This document shows, piece by piece, positions 52,790-64,000 of a stretch of DNA of 64,000 bases (positions within the stretch are counted from its first letter, which is position 1; each line of letters opens with the position of its first letter). Where the stretch lies: NCBI GenBank assembly GCA_031292575.1, contig JARLGX010000024.1:1-64000 (forward strand), given 5' to 3'. Both the position numbers and the translations under genes were made by a program. The stretch comes from Paludibacter sp. Its GTDB lineage: Bacteria; Bacteroidota; Bacteroidia; Bacteroidales; Paludibacteraceae. Below the pieces are notes generated by a model. The model was not told the origin of the DNA. It saw nothing but the letters and a program-made list of their open reading frames with translations, and did no database searches.

Positions 52790-53485
52790 ATGAGTAAACT
52801 GACAAAGAATCAAAGGTTAGCTTTAGAAAAAATTGAAGCAGGAAAAACCTATTCTCTCAAAGAAGCAGCTTCATTGGTTAAAGAAATTACCAATTCAAAA
52901 TTTGATGCTTCTGTTGATATAGATGTACGCTTAGGTGTAGACCCTCGTAAAGCCAACCAAATGGTACGCGGCGTAGTGTCGTTACCGAACGGAACCGGAA
53001 AACAAGTAAAAGTTCTTGCATTATGTACACCCGATCAGGAAGCAGCTGCTAAAGAAGCAGGAGCCGACTTTGTAGGACTCGATGAGTATATCGAAAAAAT
53101 CAAAGGCGGTTGGACAGATGTGGATGTTATCATCACAATGCCTGCCATCATGGGTAAATTGGGTGCTTTAGGACGCGTTTTAGGCCCTCGTGGCTTAATG
53201 CCAAATCCTAAGAGCGGAACGGTTACCAACGAAGTTGGTAAGGCTGTAAAAGAAGTAAAACAAGGGAAAATCGACTTTAAAGTTGATAAATATGGTATCG
53301 TACACACTTCAGTAGGAAAGGTTTCTTTTACTTCTGAAATGTTAGTTCAAAATGCCAAAGAATTTGTGAATACTTTGATGAAACTAAAACCGACAGCCGC
53401 AAAAGGTACTTATGTAAAGAGCATTTATCTTTCAAGCACAATGAGTTCGGGTATTAAGATTGAACCCAAATCAATTGAAGAATAA
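52790..53485 (+). CDS. rplA: 50S ribosomal protein L1
   Basis: A 231-residue L1 protein of the ribosomal stalk that also autoregulates the L11 operon in other bacteria. Characteristic are [19 protein letters not shown]-like sequence (residues 41-60, here [16 protein letters not shown]), [19 protein letters not shown] and [18 protein letters not shown]. Standard length and position. Confidence 0.97.
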   Translation: MSKLTKNQRLALEKIEAGKTYSLKEAASLVKEITNSKFDASVDIDVRLGVDPRKANQMVRGVVSLPNGTGKQVKVLALCTPDQEAAAKEAGADFVGLDEYIEKIKGGWTDVDVIITMPAIMGKLGALGRVLGPRGLMPNPKSGTVTNEVGKAVKEVKQGKIDFKVDKYGIVHTSVGKVSFTSEMLVQNAKEFVNTLMKLKPTAAKGTYVKSIYLSSTMSSGIKIEPKSIEE

Positions 53486-53497
53486 AATTAAAAGTTT

Positions 53498-54025
53498 ATG
53501 AAAAAGGAAGATAAAAGCGCTATTATAAAACAACTCGAGTCCACTCTAGGTGAGTATGCTCACTTCTATTTGACAGATATAGGCGGTTTAAACGCTGCTC
53601 AAACTACCGAATTAAGAAGAATTTGCTACAAACAGGATATTAAACTTTTAGTTGTAAAGAATACATTGCTTCAAAAAGCACTTGATAGCTCATCAGTAGA
53701 TTTCAGTGAACTTTATGGTTCCCTCAAAGGCGAAACTTCACTAATGCTTTCGAATACGGCTAACATACCTGCGAAAGTAATCAGTGACTTCAGCAAACAA
53801 AAAAGCAACAAGCTCAAAAAACCAATTTTGAAAGCTGCTTATGTTGAAGAAAGTTTCTACATTGGTGAAAACAATTTAGAAGCACTTATCAATGTGAAGA
53901 GCAAAAACGAACTTATTGGCGAAATCATTGGATTATTACAATCTCCAGCTAAGAACGTTATATCCGCACTCCAATCAGGAGGATCAACTATCCACGGCGT
54001 GTTGAAAACACTGTCGGAAAGATAA
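53498..54025 (+). CDS. rplJ: 50S ribosomal protein L10
   Basis: The 175-residue L10 forms the base of the stalk and carries L7/L12 dimers. DIGGLNAAQTTELRRICYK and VVKNTLLQKALD in the N-terminal domain are typical; the C-terminal helix binds L12. It follows rplA by only 12 bases, so the long L10 leader found upstream of rplJ in E. coli is absent here. Confidence 0.95.
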   Translation: MKKEDKSAIIKQLESTLGEYAHFYLTDIGGLNAAQTTELRRICYKQDIKLLVVKNTLLQKALDSSSVDFSELYGSLKGETSLMLSNTANIPAKVISDFSKQKSNKLKKPILKAAYVEESFYIGENNLEALINVKSKNELIGEIIGLLQSPAKNVISALQSGGSTIHGVLKTLSER

Positions 54026-54071
54026 ATTTATTGCAAATAAAAAAATAACAAAATCATAAAAAATAAGTAAA

Positions 54072-54446
54072 ATGGCAGATTTGAAAGCTTTTGCAGAACA
54101 ATTGGTTAACTTAACAGTTAAAGAAGTAAATGAGTTAGCTCAAATTTTGAAAGATGTATACGGTATTGAACCAGCTGCTGCAGCTGTTGCTGTTGCTGCA
54201 GGTCCTGCAGCTGTTGCTGAGGTAGCAGAAGAAAAAACAGCTTTTGATGTTGTATTGAAAGCAGCCGGTGCTAATAAATTAGCTATCGTAAAATTAGTTA
54301 AAGAACTTACCGGACTTGGCTTGAAAGAAGCTAAAGATTTAGTAGATGCAGCTCCTTCTGTAGTTAAAGAAGGTGCAACAAAAGACGAAGCAGAAGCCTT
54401 GAAAAAACAACTCGTAGAAGGCGGAGCTGAAGTTGAACTTAAATAA
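54072..54446 (+). CDS. rplL: 50S ribosomal protein L7/L12
   Basis: The 124-residue acidic stalk protein has an N-terminal dimerisation domain, an alanine-rich hinge (about 37-56) and the C-terminal domain with [20 protein letters not shown] and [15 protein letters not shown]. It recruits translational GTPases. It is followed by an attenuator before rpoB. Confidence 0.97.
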   Translation: MADLKAFAEQLVNLTVKEVNELAQILKDVYGIEPAAAAVAVAAGPAAVAEVAEEKTAFDVVLKAAGANKLAIVKLVKELTGLGLKEAKDLVDAAPSVVKEGATKDEAEALKKQLVEGGAEVELK

Positions 54447-54450
54447 CAAA

Positions 54451-54509
54451 ACCTGATTATCAGGTCTTTGGTTTAGATTCCCTCTTATCGAGGGATTCTA
54501 AACCTTTTT
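54451..54509 (+). terminator. rplL-rpoB intergenic attenuator
   Basis: A small hairpin ACCTGA/TCAGGT (54451-54465) is followed by a large one: arms 54470-54484 and 54490-54504 pair over 14 bases with one T-T mismatch and a 5-base loop, then TTTTT. It lies 24 bases after rplL and 48 before rpoB, where other bacteria have a partial terminator that lowers polymerase relative to stalk-protein expression. Confidence 0.88.
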
Positions 54510-54557
54510 CTGTCTATAAAATAATTGAGTTCACCGCACCAAATAACCTCTTTGAAA

Positions 54558-57500
54558 ATGTCTTCATTAACAAAAAATCAAAGAATAAATTTTGCTTCTA
54601 TTAAAAATCAGTTGGAATATCCTGACTTTTTGGAAGTACAATTAAAATCTTTCCAGGACTTTTTTCAGATGGACACAGCTCCTGAAAAAAGAAAATCAGA
54701 AGGTCTGTATAAGGTTTTTTCCGAAAACTTTCCTATTGCTGATACCCGAAATAATTTCATCCTCGAATTTCTAGATTATTACGTTGACCCTCCACGTTAT
54801 TCGATAGATGAGTGTGTAGAACGCGGCCTGACATACAGTGTACCGCTTAAAGCCAAACTAAAACTATATTGCACCGATCCGGATCACGAAGATTTTGATA
54901 CGGTGATTCAAGACGTCTACTTAGGACCTATTCCCTATATGACTGCGAAAGGCACTTTTGTTATAAATGGTGCCGAAAGGGTTATTGTTTCCCAACTTCA
55001 CCGTTCACCAGGCGTATTTTTTGGTCAAAGTATACACGCTAATGGAACAAAATTATATTCTGCTCGTATAATACCTTTCCGCGGATCGTGGATTGAGTTT
55101 GCTACTGACATAAACAATGTTATGTACGCTTATATCGATCGGAAGAAAAAACTTCCTGTCACTACATTGCTTCGTGCCATCGGTTTCGAAAGTGATAAAG
55201 ATATATTAGAAATTTTCAATCTTGCTGAAGAAGTTAAGGTAAATAAGACCAGTTTAAAAAAGGCTGTTGGTCAAAAGCTTGCAGCACGTGTGTTGAAAAC
55301 CTGGGTTGAAGATTTTGTAGATGAAGATACCGGCGAAGTTGTTACGATAGAACGTAATGAAGTAATTATCGATCGTGAGACTATTTTAGAGAACAGCCAT
55401 ATTGACGAAATTATTGAGGCTGGTACTCCAACCATTTTACTTCATAAAACTGATGCTAATCAAAACGATTATGCAATTATTTATAATACACTTCAAAAAG
55501 ATCCAAGTAACTCGGAAAAAGAAGCTGTATTATATATTTACCGTCAATTGCGTAATGCTGTACCTGCCGATGATTCTACTGCTCGTGAAGTAATCAATAA
55601 TTTATTCTTTTCAGAAAAACGCTACGATTTAGGTGATGTAGGTCGTTTCCGTATTAACCGGAAATTGAATCTATCAACCAGCATGGATATAAAAGTGCTG
55701 ACTAAAGAAGATATTATTGAAATTATCAAATATCTGATTGAGCTGATTAATTCGAAAGCAGATGTTGATGATATTGACCACTTGAGCAACCGTCGCGTAC
55801 GAACAGTAGGTGAACAATTATATAATCAATTTGGAGTTGGGTTATCGCGTATGGCCCGTACCATTCGCGAACGTATGAATGTTCGTGATAACGAAGTGTT
55901 CACTCCTATCGATTTGATTAATGCAAAAAGTATTTCATCCGTAATTAATTCATTCTTCGGAACCAATGCTTTATCGCAGTTCATGGATCAACAAAATCCA
56001 TTGGCTGAGATTACACACAAACGTCGTATGTCAGCCCTCGGGCCTGGTGGTTTGTCGCGTGAGCGTGCAGGTTTTGAGGTACGCGATGTACATTATACTC
56101 ACTATGGACGTTTATGCCCTATTGAAACTCCCGAAGGTCCAAACATTGGATTAATTTCTTCGCTGTGTATTTATGCCAAAATTAACGAACTTGGGTTTAT
56201 CGAAACTCCGTACCGAAGAGTTACTGATTCAGTAGTTGACATTTCAGAAAATGGAATTGAATACTTTACTGCAGAAGAGGAAGAAAGCCTGGTTATAGCA
56301 CAAGGAAATGCAACTGTAAATGAAAAAGGCGAATTTACTAAATCTAAAGTTAAGTCTCGCTTAGGCGCAGATTTTCCTGTAATATCGCCATCGGAAGTAA
56401 ATTTAATGGATGTTTCTCCATCGCAAATTGCTTCAATAGCAGCAGCATTAATTCCTTTTCTTGAACATGATGATGCTAACCGTGCTTTAATGGGCTCGAA
56501 CATGATGCGCCAGGCAGTGCCTTTATTGCGTTGCGAGGCTCCTATTGTTGGAACTGGCATTGAAGCTCAGTTAATCAGGGATTCACGAACACAAATTGCC
56601 GCTGAAGGTGAAGGTATTGTTGAATTTGTTGATGCTACTTGTATTAAGATCCGCTATGATCGCACAGAAGATGAAGAATTTGTAAGCTTCGAATCGGCCG
56701 TAAAAGAATATAAATTACCTAAGTTCCAAAAAACTAACCAAAATACTACAATTGACTTACGTCCAATAATAGGAAAAGGTGAAAGAGTATATACCGGACA
56801 GATTTTAACTGAAGGCTATGCAACTCAAAATGGAGAACTTGCAATTGGTAAAAACCTGAAAGTGGCTTTCATGCCCTGGAAAGGTTATAACTTTGAAGAT
56901 GCCATTGTAATCAACGAGCGCGTTGTGCGTGAAGATATCTTCACTTCCATTCACGTTGTTGAACAATTGCTGGATGTTCGCGAAACTAAGCGTGGTATTG
57001 AAGAATTTACTTCTGATATACCAAACGTAAGTGAAGAAGCCACAAAAGATTTGGACGAAAACGGTATAATCCGCATTGGTGCACGCATCGAACCGGGTGA
57101 TATTATTATCGGTAAAATTACTCCTAAAGGAGAATCAGATCCTTCGCCGGAAGAAAAACTGCTTCGTGCTATTTTCGGTGATAAAGCTGGCGATGTAAAA
57201 GATGCTTCATTGAAAGCAACACCTTCATTATCAGGCGTAGTTATTGGTAAACGCTTATTCTCAAAAGCTCAGAAAAATCGCAAATCAAAACTTGCTGATA
57301 AAGCCGTTCTTCCAAAATTGGACGAAGAGTTTGAAAATCAAGCTGCTATTTTACGTAATACATTAGTTGAAAAATTAATTATATTGCTTGGAGATAAGAC
57401 ATCAGCCGGTGTTAAAGATTTCTTGGGTAGTGACATTGTATCACGGAATAGCAAATTTACCATAGAACGCTTGCGTGAAATAGATTATACTGCAGTTCAA

Positions 57501-58370
57501 TTAAGCAAATGGACTACTGATTCGCATAAAAACGAATTGGTAAAACAGCTTATAATGAACTATTTGAGAAAATACAAGGAATTGGATGCTCAGATAAAAC
57601 GTCAGAAATTTAATATCACAATTGGAGACGAACTTCCAAACGGAATTGTACAAATAGCCAAAGTTTATATTGCCAAAAAACGTAAAATTCGTGTTGGTGA
57701 TAAAATGGCCGGTCGCCATGGTAACAAGGGGATTGTGTCGCGTATCGTTCGTCAGGAAGATATGCCATTCCTTGAAGATGGTACTCCGGTTGACATAGTA
57801 TTAAATCCGCTGGGCGTACCATCACGTATGAACCTTGGACAGATTTTTGAAACCGTTTTAGGTTGGGCAGGTCAAACTTTAGGTGTTCGTTTTGCAACTC
57901 CTATTTTTGATGGTGCAGTACTTGATGATTTGAACGTTTGGACTGAAAAAGCGGGCGTACCTAATTATGGTAAAACATATCTTTACGATGGTGGAACCGG
58001 CGAACGATTTGACCAAACAGCTACAGTAGGTGTAATCTATATGTTGAAATTGGGTCACATGGTTGAAGATAAAATGCACGCGCGTTCTATCGGGCCATAC
58101 TCACTTATTACGCAACAGCCACTTGGTGGTAAGGCTCAATTTGGTGGTCAACGTTTCGGAGAAATGGAAGTTTGGGCACTCGAAGCGTTTGGTGCAGCTC
58201 ACATTTTGCAAGAAATTCTGACAGTTAAATCGGATGACGTTATGGGACGTGCCCGTACTTACGAAGCTATTGTAAAAGGTGATCCAATGCCAACACCCGG
58301 AATCCCGGAATCGCTCAACGTATTGTTGCACGAGCTTCGTGGATTAGGTCTGAGCATCAGTTTAGATTAA
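54558..58370 (+). CDS. rpoB: DNA-directed RNA polymerase subunit beta
   Basis: The 1270-residue beta subunit. The rifampicin region (about residues 470-500) reads [25 protein letters not shown] with aspartate, histidine and serine at the resistance positions, so it looks wild type. Also present are [42 protein letters not shown] and the C-terminal [21 protein letters not shown]. The frame opens at a TTG (54525), but the ATG at 54558 starts the conserved [11 protein letters not shown] segment and is used. Confidence 0.97.
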   Translation: MSSLTKNQRINFASIKNQLEYPDFLEVQLKSFQDFFQMDTAPEKRKSEGLYKVFSENFPIADTRNNFILEFLDYYVDPPRYSIDECVERGLTYSVPLKAKLKLYCTDPDHEDFDTVIQDVYLGPIPYMTAKGTFVINGAERVIVSQLHRSPGVFFGQSIHANGTKLYSARIIPFRGSWIEFATDINNVMYAYIDRKKKLPVTTLLRAIGFESDKDILEIFNLAEEVKVNKTSLKKAVGQKLAARVLKTWVEDFVDEDTGEVVTIERNEVIIDRETILENSHIDEIIEAGTPTILLHKTDANQNDYAIIYNTLQKDPSNSEKEAVLYIYRQLRNAVPADDSTAREVINNLFFSEKRYDLGDVGRFRINRKLNLSTSMDIKVLTKEDIIEIIKYLIELINSKADVDDIDHLSNRRVRTVGEQLYNQFGVGLSRMARTIRERMNVRDNEVFTPIDLINAKSISSVINSFFGTNALSQFMDQQNPLAEITHKRRMSALGPGGLSRERAGFEVRDVHYTHYGRLCPIETPEGPNIGLISSLCIYAKINELGFIETPYRRVTDSVVDISENGIEYFTAEEEESLVIAQGNATVNEKGEFTKSKVKSRLGADFPVISPSEVNLMDVSPSQIASIAAALIPFLEHDDANRALMGSNMMRQAVPLLRCEAPIVGTGIEAQLIRDSRTQIAAEGEGIVEFVDATCIKIRYDRTEDEEFVSFESAVKEYKLPKFQKTNQNTTIDLRPIIGKGERVYTGQILTEGYATQNGELAIGKNLKVAFMPWKGYNFEDAIVINERVVREDIFTSIHVVEQLLDVRETKRGIEEFTSDIPNVSEEATKDLDENGIIRIGARIEPGDIIIGKITPKGESDPSPEEKLLRAIFGDKAGDVKDASLKATPSLSGVVIGKRLFSKAQKNRKSKLADKAVLPKLDEEFENQAAILRNTLVEKLIILLGDKTSAGVKDFLGSDIVSRNSKFTIERLREIDYTAVQLSKWTTDSHKNELVKQLIMNYLRKYKELDAQIKRQKFNITIGDELPNGIVQIAKVYIAKKRKIRVGDKMAGRHGNKGIVSRIVRQEDMPFLEDGTPVDIVLNPLGVPSRMNLGQIFETVLGWAGQTLGVRFATPIFDGAVLDDLNVWTEKAGVPNYGKTYLYDGGTGERFDQTATVGVIYMLKLGHMVEDKMHARSIGPYSLITQQPLGGKAQFGGQRFGEMEVWALEAFGAAHILQEILTVKSDDVMGRARTYEAIVKGDPMPTPGIPESLNVLLHELRGLGLSISLD

Positions 58371-58469
58371 AACCTCAAAACGATTTTCACAAACTGGGAA
58401 ATCGGTTATAAAATGGTTTTCTATAAATTGTAAGTTGTCAATTTATTAAATTGTAAATCAAAAAAAGTT

Positions 58470-61400
58470 ATGGCTTTTAAAAACGATAATAAGGTAAAAA
58501 GTAATTTTAATAAGATTTCAATCGGCTTAGCATCGCCCGAAGAAATATTAAAATTATCTAGTGGTGAGGTTTTAAAACCTGAAACCATTAACTACCGCAC
58601 ATATAAACCAGAACGTGATGGTTTGTTTTGCGAACGCATTTTTGGTCCTACTAAGGATTTCGAATGCCATTGCGGAAAATACAAACGTATCCGTTACAAA
58701 GGCATTGTCTGCGACCGTTGTGGAGTAGAAGTGACCGAGAAGAAAGTTCGTCGTGAACGCATGGGACACATTCAATTAGTAGTTCCGGTAGCTCACATTT
58801 GGTATTTCCGCTCGTTGCCGAATAAAATCGGTTATTTGCTTGGTATGCCAACAAAAAAGCTCGATTCAATTATTTACTACGAAAAATATGTCATTATTCA
58901 GGGAGGAATTCTTGAAAACGGAGAGAATATTGCTCAAGGCGAATTACTTTCCGAGGATGAGTATTTAGATATTCTGGAAGCACTTCCACGCGAAAATCAA
59001 TTGCTGGAAGATACAGATCCTGAAAAGTTCATTGCCAAAATGGGTGCTGATGCAATTCATGATATGTTGAGTCGCTTAGATTTGGATGTTTTGTCTTATG
59101 ATTTACGTCACAAAGCAAATACCGACACTTCGCAACAACGTAAAAATGATGCATTGAAACGTCTTCAAATTGTTGAATCGTTCCGTGCTTCTAAATTGCG
59201 CAATAAACCAGAATGGATGATTATTAAAATCGTTCCGGTTATTCCACCCGAATTACGTCCGTTAGTTCCGTTAGATGGTGGTCGTTTTGCGACTTCTGAT
59301 TTGAACGATTTATATCGTCGTGTTATTATTCGTAACAACCGCTTGAAACGTTTGATTGAAATTAAAGCACCAGAAGTAATCTTACGTAATGAAAAACGTA
59401 TGCTTCAGGAAGCAGTGGATTCATTGTTCGACAATTCGCGTAAATCGAGTGCTGTTAAAACAGATGCTAACCGTCCGTTGAAATCGCTTTCCGATTCGCT
59501 GAAAGGTAAACAAGGACGTTTCCGTCAAAACTTATTGGGTAAACGTGTTGATTATTCTGCCCGTTCGGTAATTGTTGTAGGTCCGGAACTTAAAATGCAC
59601 GAGTGCGGTATCCCTAAGGATATGGCTGCTGAGCTATATAAACCATTTGTAATTCGCAAACTTATTGAGCGTGGAATTGTAAAAACGGTAAAATCAGCAA
59701 AGAAAATTGTTGATCGCAAGGATCCTGTGATTTGGGATATTTTAGAATACGTGATGAAAGGACATCCTGTATTACTAAACCGTGCCCCAACACTTCACCG
59801 TTTAGGTATTCAGGCATTCCAGCCAAAAATGATTGAAGGAAAAGCAATCCAGCTACACCCACTTTCATGTACGGCTTTCAATGCTGACTTTGACGGTGAC
59901 CAGATGGCTGTTCACTTGCCACTGGGAAATGAGGCCATTTTGGAAGCGCAAATGTTAATGCTTGCTTCTCATAATATTTTAAATCCTGCGAATGGTGCTC
60001 CAATTACGGTTCCTTCACAAGACATGGTTCTTGGATTGTACTATATAACAAAACCACGTCAGGGAGCTTTGGGTGAAGGTTTAATTTTCTATTCGCCCGA
60101 AGAAGCTGAAATAGCGTATAATGAAAGAAAAGTTGCTTTACATTCTTGGATTAAAGTCAAAACGAAGGATTTAAATGCCGAAGGTAAATTAGTTGATATG
60201 CTTATAGAAACTACGGTAGGTCGTATATTATTTAACAAATGTGTACCAACTGAAGTAGGTTATATTAATGAGTTACTTTCAAAAAAATCGCTGCGCGACA
60301 TTATTGGTAATGTTATTGATATTTGTGGTGTTGCCCGTACAGCCAGATTTCTCGATGATATTAAGGATTTAGGATATTATATGGCATTCAAAGGTGGACT
60401 TTCATTCAACCTAAATGACGTAATTATACCGCCAGAAAAAGATGCATTAGTAAAAGAAGGAAATGATGAGGTTGAAGAGATTCTGAATAACTACAACATG
60501 GGATTCATTACTTTCAACGAACGTTATAATCAGATTATCGATACCTGGACGCACGTAAACTCGAAATTGTCGAACATTTTAATGAAACAACTTTCGACTG
60601 ACAATCAGGGCTTTAATTCAGTTTACATGATGCTTGATTCTGGAGCTCGTGGATCGAAGGAACAAATTCGTCAGTTATCAGGTATGCGTGGTTTAATGGC
60701 CAAACCACAAAAATCAGGAGCTGAAGGTGGACAGATTATTGAAAATCCAATTTTGTCGAACTTTAAAGAAGGACTTTCGGTGTTGGAATACTTTATTTCA
60801 ACACACGGTGCTCGTAAAGGTTTGGCAGATACAGCTCTTAAAACAGCCGATGCTGGATATTTGACCCGTCGTTTAGTTGATGTATCGCAGGATGTTATTA
60901 TCAATGAAGATGATTGCGGAACTCTGCGTGGACTGATTGCTACTGAAATGAAGAACAACGAAGAAGTAATTTCTTCTCTTTACGAACGTATTCTCGGTCG
61001 TGTTTCTGTTCATGATATCTATCACCCGCTTACTGCTGAATTAATAGTTGCATCAGGAAACCAAATTACTGAAACTCTGGCAAGAAAAATTCAGGATTCA
61101 CCAATAGAGCGTGTTGAAATTCGTTCGGTATTAACCTGTGAATCCAAAAAAGGTGTATGTGCAAAATGCTACGGACGTAACCTTGCAACAGGTAAAATGG
61201 TTCATATAGGTGAAGCTGTTGGAGTAATTGCCGCACAGTCAATCGGCGAACCAGGAACTCAGTTGACTTTACGTACATTCCACGTCGGCGGTATAGCTTC
61301 GAACATTGCTGCTGAATCAAAAATTGTATTGCGTTATGATGGACGTCTGGAATTTGACGAACTTAGAACAGTTGACGCAGTAGATGATGATAAAACTACC

Positions 61401-62765
61401 CACCAAGTGGTGGTAAGCCGTTTGGCTGAAATGCGCGTAATCGACAAAAATACCGGGATTGCTCTTACAACTCAAAATATTCCTTACGGTTCAAAATTAT
61501 ACGTGAAAGATGGTGATTTAGGGACAAAAGGTCAAACTGTCTGTGAATGGGATCCATTTAATGCAGTAATCATTTCTGAAACTGAGGGTAAAATTGAATT
61601 TGAAGATGTTGTTGAAAATGTTACTTTCAAGACTGAAACTGATGATGCAACCGGTTTGCGAGAGAAAATTATTATCGAATCCAAAGATCGTAATAAAGTT
61701 CCAAGTGCACATATTGCTGCAAAAGATGGCTCCATTTTACGCACTTACAACTTGCCGGTAGGGGCTCACTTGGTGCTTGATAACGGTGATAAAATTAAAA
61801 CCGGTCAAATGTTAGTAAAAATACCTCGTGCAGTTGGTAAAGCAGGTGATATTACCGGTGGTCTTCCACGTGTAACCGAGTTATTTGAAGCACGTAATCC
61901 ATCGAATCCTGCAGTAGTGGCTGAAATCGACGGTGAAGTAACTTTTGGAAAAATCAAACGTGGAAATCGTGAATTGACTGTAACTTCAAAAACCGGTGAA
62001 ATCAAAAAATATATGATTCCACTTTCGAAGCAAATTTTGGTTCAGGAAAACGACTTTGTTCGTGCAGGAACGCCATTATCTGATGGCGCAACCACACCTT
62101 CGGATATCTTGTTAATTAAGGGACCAACAGCAGTTCAGGATTATATTGTAAACGAAGTTCAGGACGTATATCGCTTACAAGGTGTAAAAATTAACGATAA
62201 ACACTTTGAAGTAATTGTTCGTCAAATGATGCGTAAAGTAGAAATCTTAGAACAAGGTGATACTCGTTTCCTTGAAAAGCAAATTGTTGATAAACATGAG
62301 TTCATGGAAGAAAACGACCGCATCTGGGGTAAAAAGGTAATTTTGGATGCCGGTGATTCAACAACTCTGAAACCAGGACAAATTATCACACCTCGTAAAC
62401 TTCGGGATGAAAACAGTATGCTGAAACGTCGTGATATGAAAGTGGTTGAGACGCGTGATGCTATTGCTGCTACCTCGAATCAGATTTTGCAAGGTATAAC
62501 CCGTGCTGCTCTTCAAACAAATAGCTTTATGTCAGCTGCTTCTTTCCAGGAAACTACGAAAGTGCTGAACGATGCTGCTATCAATGGGAAAGTAGACAGA
62601 TTGGAAGGTCTAAAAGAAAACGTTATTTGCGGACACTTAATACCTGCTGGTACAGGACAACGTGATTTTGATAAAATTGTAGTTTACTCACGAGACGAGT
62701 ATGACAAAAAGGTTGATGCACGTAGAAACGTTCTGGATATGGAAGATAAAGATTCTGAAGAATAA
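58470..62765 (+). CDS. rpoC: DNA-directed RNA polymerase subunit beta'
   Basis: The 1431-residue beta' subunit. The N-terminal zinc ribbon ([20 protein letters not shown]), the catalytic [12 protein letters not shown] (about residue 472), the [13 protein letters not shown] trigger-loop/bridge region, the second zinc site [20 protein letters not shown] and [20 protein letters not shown] are all intact. It starts 99 bases after rpoB. A terminator follows. Confidence 0.97.
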   Translation: MAFKNDNKVKSNFNKISIGLASPEEILKLSSGEVLKPETINYRTYKPERDGLFCERIFGPTKDFECHCGKYKRIRYKGIVCDRCGVEVTEKKVRRERMGHIQLVVPVAHIWYFRSLPNKIGYLLGMPTKKLDSIIYYEKYVIIQGGILENGENIAQGELLSEDEYLDILEALPRENQLLEDTDPEKFIAKMGADAIHDMLSRLDLDVLSYDLRHKANTDTSQQRKNDALKRLQIVESFRASKLRNKPEWMIIKIVPVIPPELRPLVPLDGGRFATSDLNDLYRRVIIRNNRLKRLIEIKAPEVILRNEKRMLQEAVDSLFDNSRKSSAVKTDANRPLKSLSDSLKGKQGRFRQNLLGKRVDYSARSVIVVGPELKMHECGIPKDMAAELYKPFVIRKLIERGIVKTVKSAKKIVDRKDPVIWDILEYVMKGHPVLLNRAPTLHRLGIQAFQPKMIEGKAIQLHPLSCTAFNADFDGDQMAVHLPLGNEAILEAQMLMLASHNILNPANGAPITVPSQDMVLGLYYITKPRQGALGEGLIFYSPEEAEIAYNERKVALHSWIKVKTKDLNAEGKLVDMLIETTVGRILFNKCVPTEVGYINELLSKKSLRDIIGNVIDICGVARTARFLDDIKDLGYYMAFKGGLSFNLNDVIIPPEKDALVKEGNDEVEEILNNYNMGFITFNERYNQIIDTWTHVNSKLSNILMKQLSTDNQGFNSVYMMLDSGARGSKEQIRQLSGMRGLMAKPQKSGAEGGQIIENPILSNFKEGLSVLEYFISTHGARKGLADTALKTADAGYLTRRLVDVSQDVIINEDDCGTLRGLIATEMKNNEEVISSLYERILGRVSVHDIYHPLTAELIVASGNQITETLARKIQDSPIERVEIRSVLTCESKKGVCAKCYGRNLATGKMVHIGEAVGVIAAQSIGEPGTQLTLRTFHVGGIASNIAAESKIVLRYDGRLEFDELRTVDAVDDDKTTHQVVVSRLAEMRVIDKNTGIALTTQNIPYGSKLYVKDGDLGTKGQTVCEWDPFNAVIISETEGKIEFEDVVENVTFKTETDDATGLREKIIIESKDRNKVPSAHIAAKDGSILRTYNLPVGAHLVLDNGDKIKTGQMLVKIPRAVGKAGDITGGLPRVTELFEARNPSNPAVVAEIDGEVTFGKIKRGNRELTVTSKTGEIKKYMIPLSKQILVQENDFVRAGTPLSDGATTPSDILLIKGPTAVQDYIVNEVQDVYRLQGVKINDKHFEVIVRQMMRKVEILEQGDTRFLEKQIVDKHEFMEENDRIWGKKVILDAGDSTTLKPGQIITPRKLRDENSMLKRRDMKVVETRDAIAATSNQILQGITRAALQTNSFMSAASFQETTKVLNDAAINGKVDRLEGLKENVICGHLIPAGTGQRDFDKIVVYSRDEYDKKVDARRNVLDMEDKDSEE

Positions 62766-62794
62766 CTTATAATCTTGATTTATAACTCCAAGTT

Positions 62795-62833
62795 AACGAG
62801 CTTGTCTTCTTTTAGAATGCAAGCTCGTTTTTT
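62795..62833 (+). terminator. Terminator after rpoC
   Basis: AACGAGCTTG (62795-62804) pairs perfectly with CAAGCTCGTT (62820-62829), with a small inner stem TTCT/AGAA in the loop, followed by TTTT. It lies 29 bases after the rpoC stop and ends the long tuf-to-rpoC block. Confidence 0.88.
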
Positions 62834-62846
62834 GTCATATTAAGCT

Positions 62847-62877
62847 TTGGTTTGCTCAAAAAAACGCTGTATCTTAG
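62847..62877 (+). promoter_or_regulatory. Probable promoter of the guanylyltransferase gene
   Basis: TTG (62847-62849), a 20-base spacer and TATCTTAG (62870-62877, one mismatch to TAnnTTTG). The leader would be about 45 bases to the ATG at 62928. Confidence 0.5.
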
Positions 62878-62927
62878 TACGATTTTTAAATTCAACTCGA
62901 GTTCTTAAACTCTAACCCTTTATTGCA

Positions 62928-64000
62928 ATGAAAAACAACTTTTGTATAATAATGGCAGGTGGCGTTGGTAGCCGTTTTTGGCCTTTCAGTAGAAATGAGC
63001 GTCCCAAACAATTTCTTGATTTTTTTGGTACAGGTCGTTCGCTTTTACAACTTACATTCGATCGGTTGCATCATTTAGTGCCAACTGAGAATATCTTAAT
63101 AGTATCAAATGTGCTATACAAAGACCTTATTTTGGAACAATTACCTGAAATAAAAGCAGATCAGGTTTTATTAGAGCCAAACAGACGAAATACAGCTCCT
63201 TGTATAGCTTATGCTGTAAACCGCATCAAATCAATGACTGATAAAGCAAATATAATTGTTGCTCCATCAGATCACTTAATATTGAAAGAAGCTGATTTTC
63301 TTGAAACGCTTAAAGTAGGATTAGATTTTGTAGAAAAAAACAATTCGCTTCTAACTCTTGGAATTAAGCCAAGCCGCCCTGAAACAGGATACGGTTATAT
63401 TCAAATAGATGAAGGTGAAACAAATCTTCGAAGAGTAAAAACTTTTACAGAAAAACCAAATTCCGAACTGGCCCAGGTTTTTTTTGAAACGGGTGAATTT
63501 TTCTGGAATTCAGGGATTTTTCTTTGGAACCTACAAACCATTGATAAGGCTTTTGATGAATTATTGCCCGAAGTTGCCAACAAGTTTAGTGTTGGAAAAG
63601 AATTTTTCAACACTGAAAAAGAACAAGAGTTTATTGATCAAATGTACCCTTCATGCCCAAATATTTCCATTGACTACGGAATTATGGAAAAAGCTGCGAA
63701 TGTGCATGTTTTATGTTCCGATTTTGGCTGGACAGACCTTGGAACCTGGGGATCACTTTACGAAATGTCTCCAAAAGATGAAAATAGGAATGTAACGTTA
63801 AAATGCAAAACGGCCTTTTACGAAAGTAAAAACAATATTGTGGCATTACCATCCGAAAAACTTGCTGTAATTCAGGATTTAGAAGGATATATTGTGGCCG
63901 AATCTGACAATATTTTACTTATATGCAAGCTTGAAGATGAACAGCGCATTCGTCAGTTTGTAAATGATATGAATGTGAAATTTGACGGAAAATTTAATTA
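62928..64000 (+). CDS. Mannose-1-phosphate guanylyltransferase, nearly complete
   Basis: The frame from the ATG at 62928 stays open for 357 codons and reaches the right edge; the last two bases are TA, so a stop may fall on the next base. The enzyme makes GDP-mannose from GTP and mannose-1-phosphate for glycans. Marks are IIMAGGVGSRFWPFSRNERPKQFLD (pyrophosphorylase loop, residues 7-31), EPNRRNTAPCIAYA, APSDHLI, FTEKPN and FGWTDLGTWGSL. It lacks the phosphomannose-isomerase half of the long ManC type. It has its own promoter after the rpoC terminator. Confidence 0.93.
   Translation, partial: MKNNFCIIMAGGVGSRFWPFSRNERPKQFLDFFGTGRSLLQLTFDRLHHLVPTENILIVSNVLYKDLILEQLPEIKADQVLLEPNRRNTAPCIAYAVNRIKSMTDKANIIVAPSDHLILKEADFLETLKVGLDFVEKNNSLLTLGIKPSRPETGYGYIQIDEGETNLRRVKTFTEKPNSELAQVFFETGEFFWNSGIFLWNLQTIDKAFDELLPEVANKFSVGKEFFNTEKEQEFIDQMYPSCPNISIDYGIMEKAANVHVLCSDFGWTDLGTWGSLYEMSPKDENRNVTLKCKTAFYESKNNIVALPSEKLAVIQDLEGYIVAESDNILLICKLEDEQRIRQFVNDMNVKFDGKFN

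Noticed and set aside
54525-54557. Longer rpoB start at a TTG codon
   Set aside because: The added 11 residues lie close to the attenuator, are not conserved in rpoB as far as I know, and a good ATG follows at the conserved start.

Overview
The window reads as a chromosomal segment of an AT-rich bacterium of the phylum Bacteroidota, most likely order Bacteroidales. The evidence is the Bacteroidetes-type promoters (TTG about 19-20 bases before TAnnTTTG), the type IX secretion accessory proteins PorW and PorX, a succinylornithine-type transcarbamylase (ArgF'), and the order rpsU-xerC-hpf-tRNAs-tuf-secE-nusG-rplKAJL-rpoBC. A Paludibacter-like organism is a guess, not a demonstration. No prophage, insertion sequence, CRISPR array or rRNA gene was seen.

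Layout. Positions 1-11,300 hold a sulfate-assimilation and siroheme locus. A minus-strand run of eight tightly packed or overlapping genes (DUF2061 protein, CysG-N, HemA, RBBP9-like hydrolase, HemC-CobA-HemD fusion, HemB, HemL, CysD) diverges from cysJ-cysI. Together they would carry glutamyl-tRNA to siroheme, the prosthetic group of CysI. HemA lacks its dimerisation domain, and the HemC part of the fusion lacks its cofactor-binding third domain. Positions 11,500-21,640 hold gyrB, a LOG-family protein, a GH16-like protein with a destroyed catalytic motif, a Kdo block (KdsA-KdsC fusion, KdsD), a radical SAM protein and an SNF2 helicase. Positions 21,680-36,110 are all minus strand: porW, porX, argF', apt, argB, an esterase and an M20 deacylase in close succession, then a CPBP protease, an RRM protein, proBA and an M28/glutaminyl-cyclase-like lipoprotein.

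A 770-base intergenic region (36,109-36,879) contains a candidate small RNA and a clear promoter for etfB-etfA-acyl-CoA dehydrogenase. Positions 40,680-46,900 hold an MG2/TonB-plug protein, cspA, an SDR enzyme, a Gfo/Idh/MocA oxidoreductase, a GNAT acetyltransferase and a DUF421 protein. From 47,000 on come a zinc-less sirtuin and then the translation/transcription block: rpsU, xerC-like recombinase, hpf, four tRNAs, tuf, tRNA-Trp, secE, nusG, rplKAJL, an attenuator, rpoB, rpoC. A mannose-1-phosphate guanylyltransferase gene runs off the right edge.

Most of the window is housekeeping. The points that stand out are the compact siroheme pathway with two shortened enzymes, the KdsA-KdsC fusion whose linker is encoded by a tandem repeat, a likely 85-90 nt small RNA, a terminator-like palindrome inside a radical SAM cysteine motif, and several unrelated palindromic intergenic repeats. 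All functional calls are from reading the translated sequences by eye; no database search was run.
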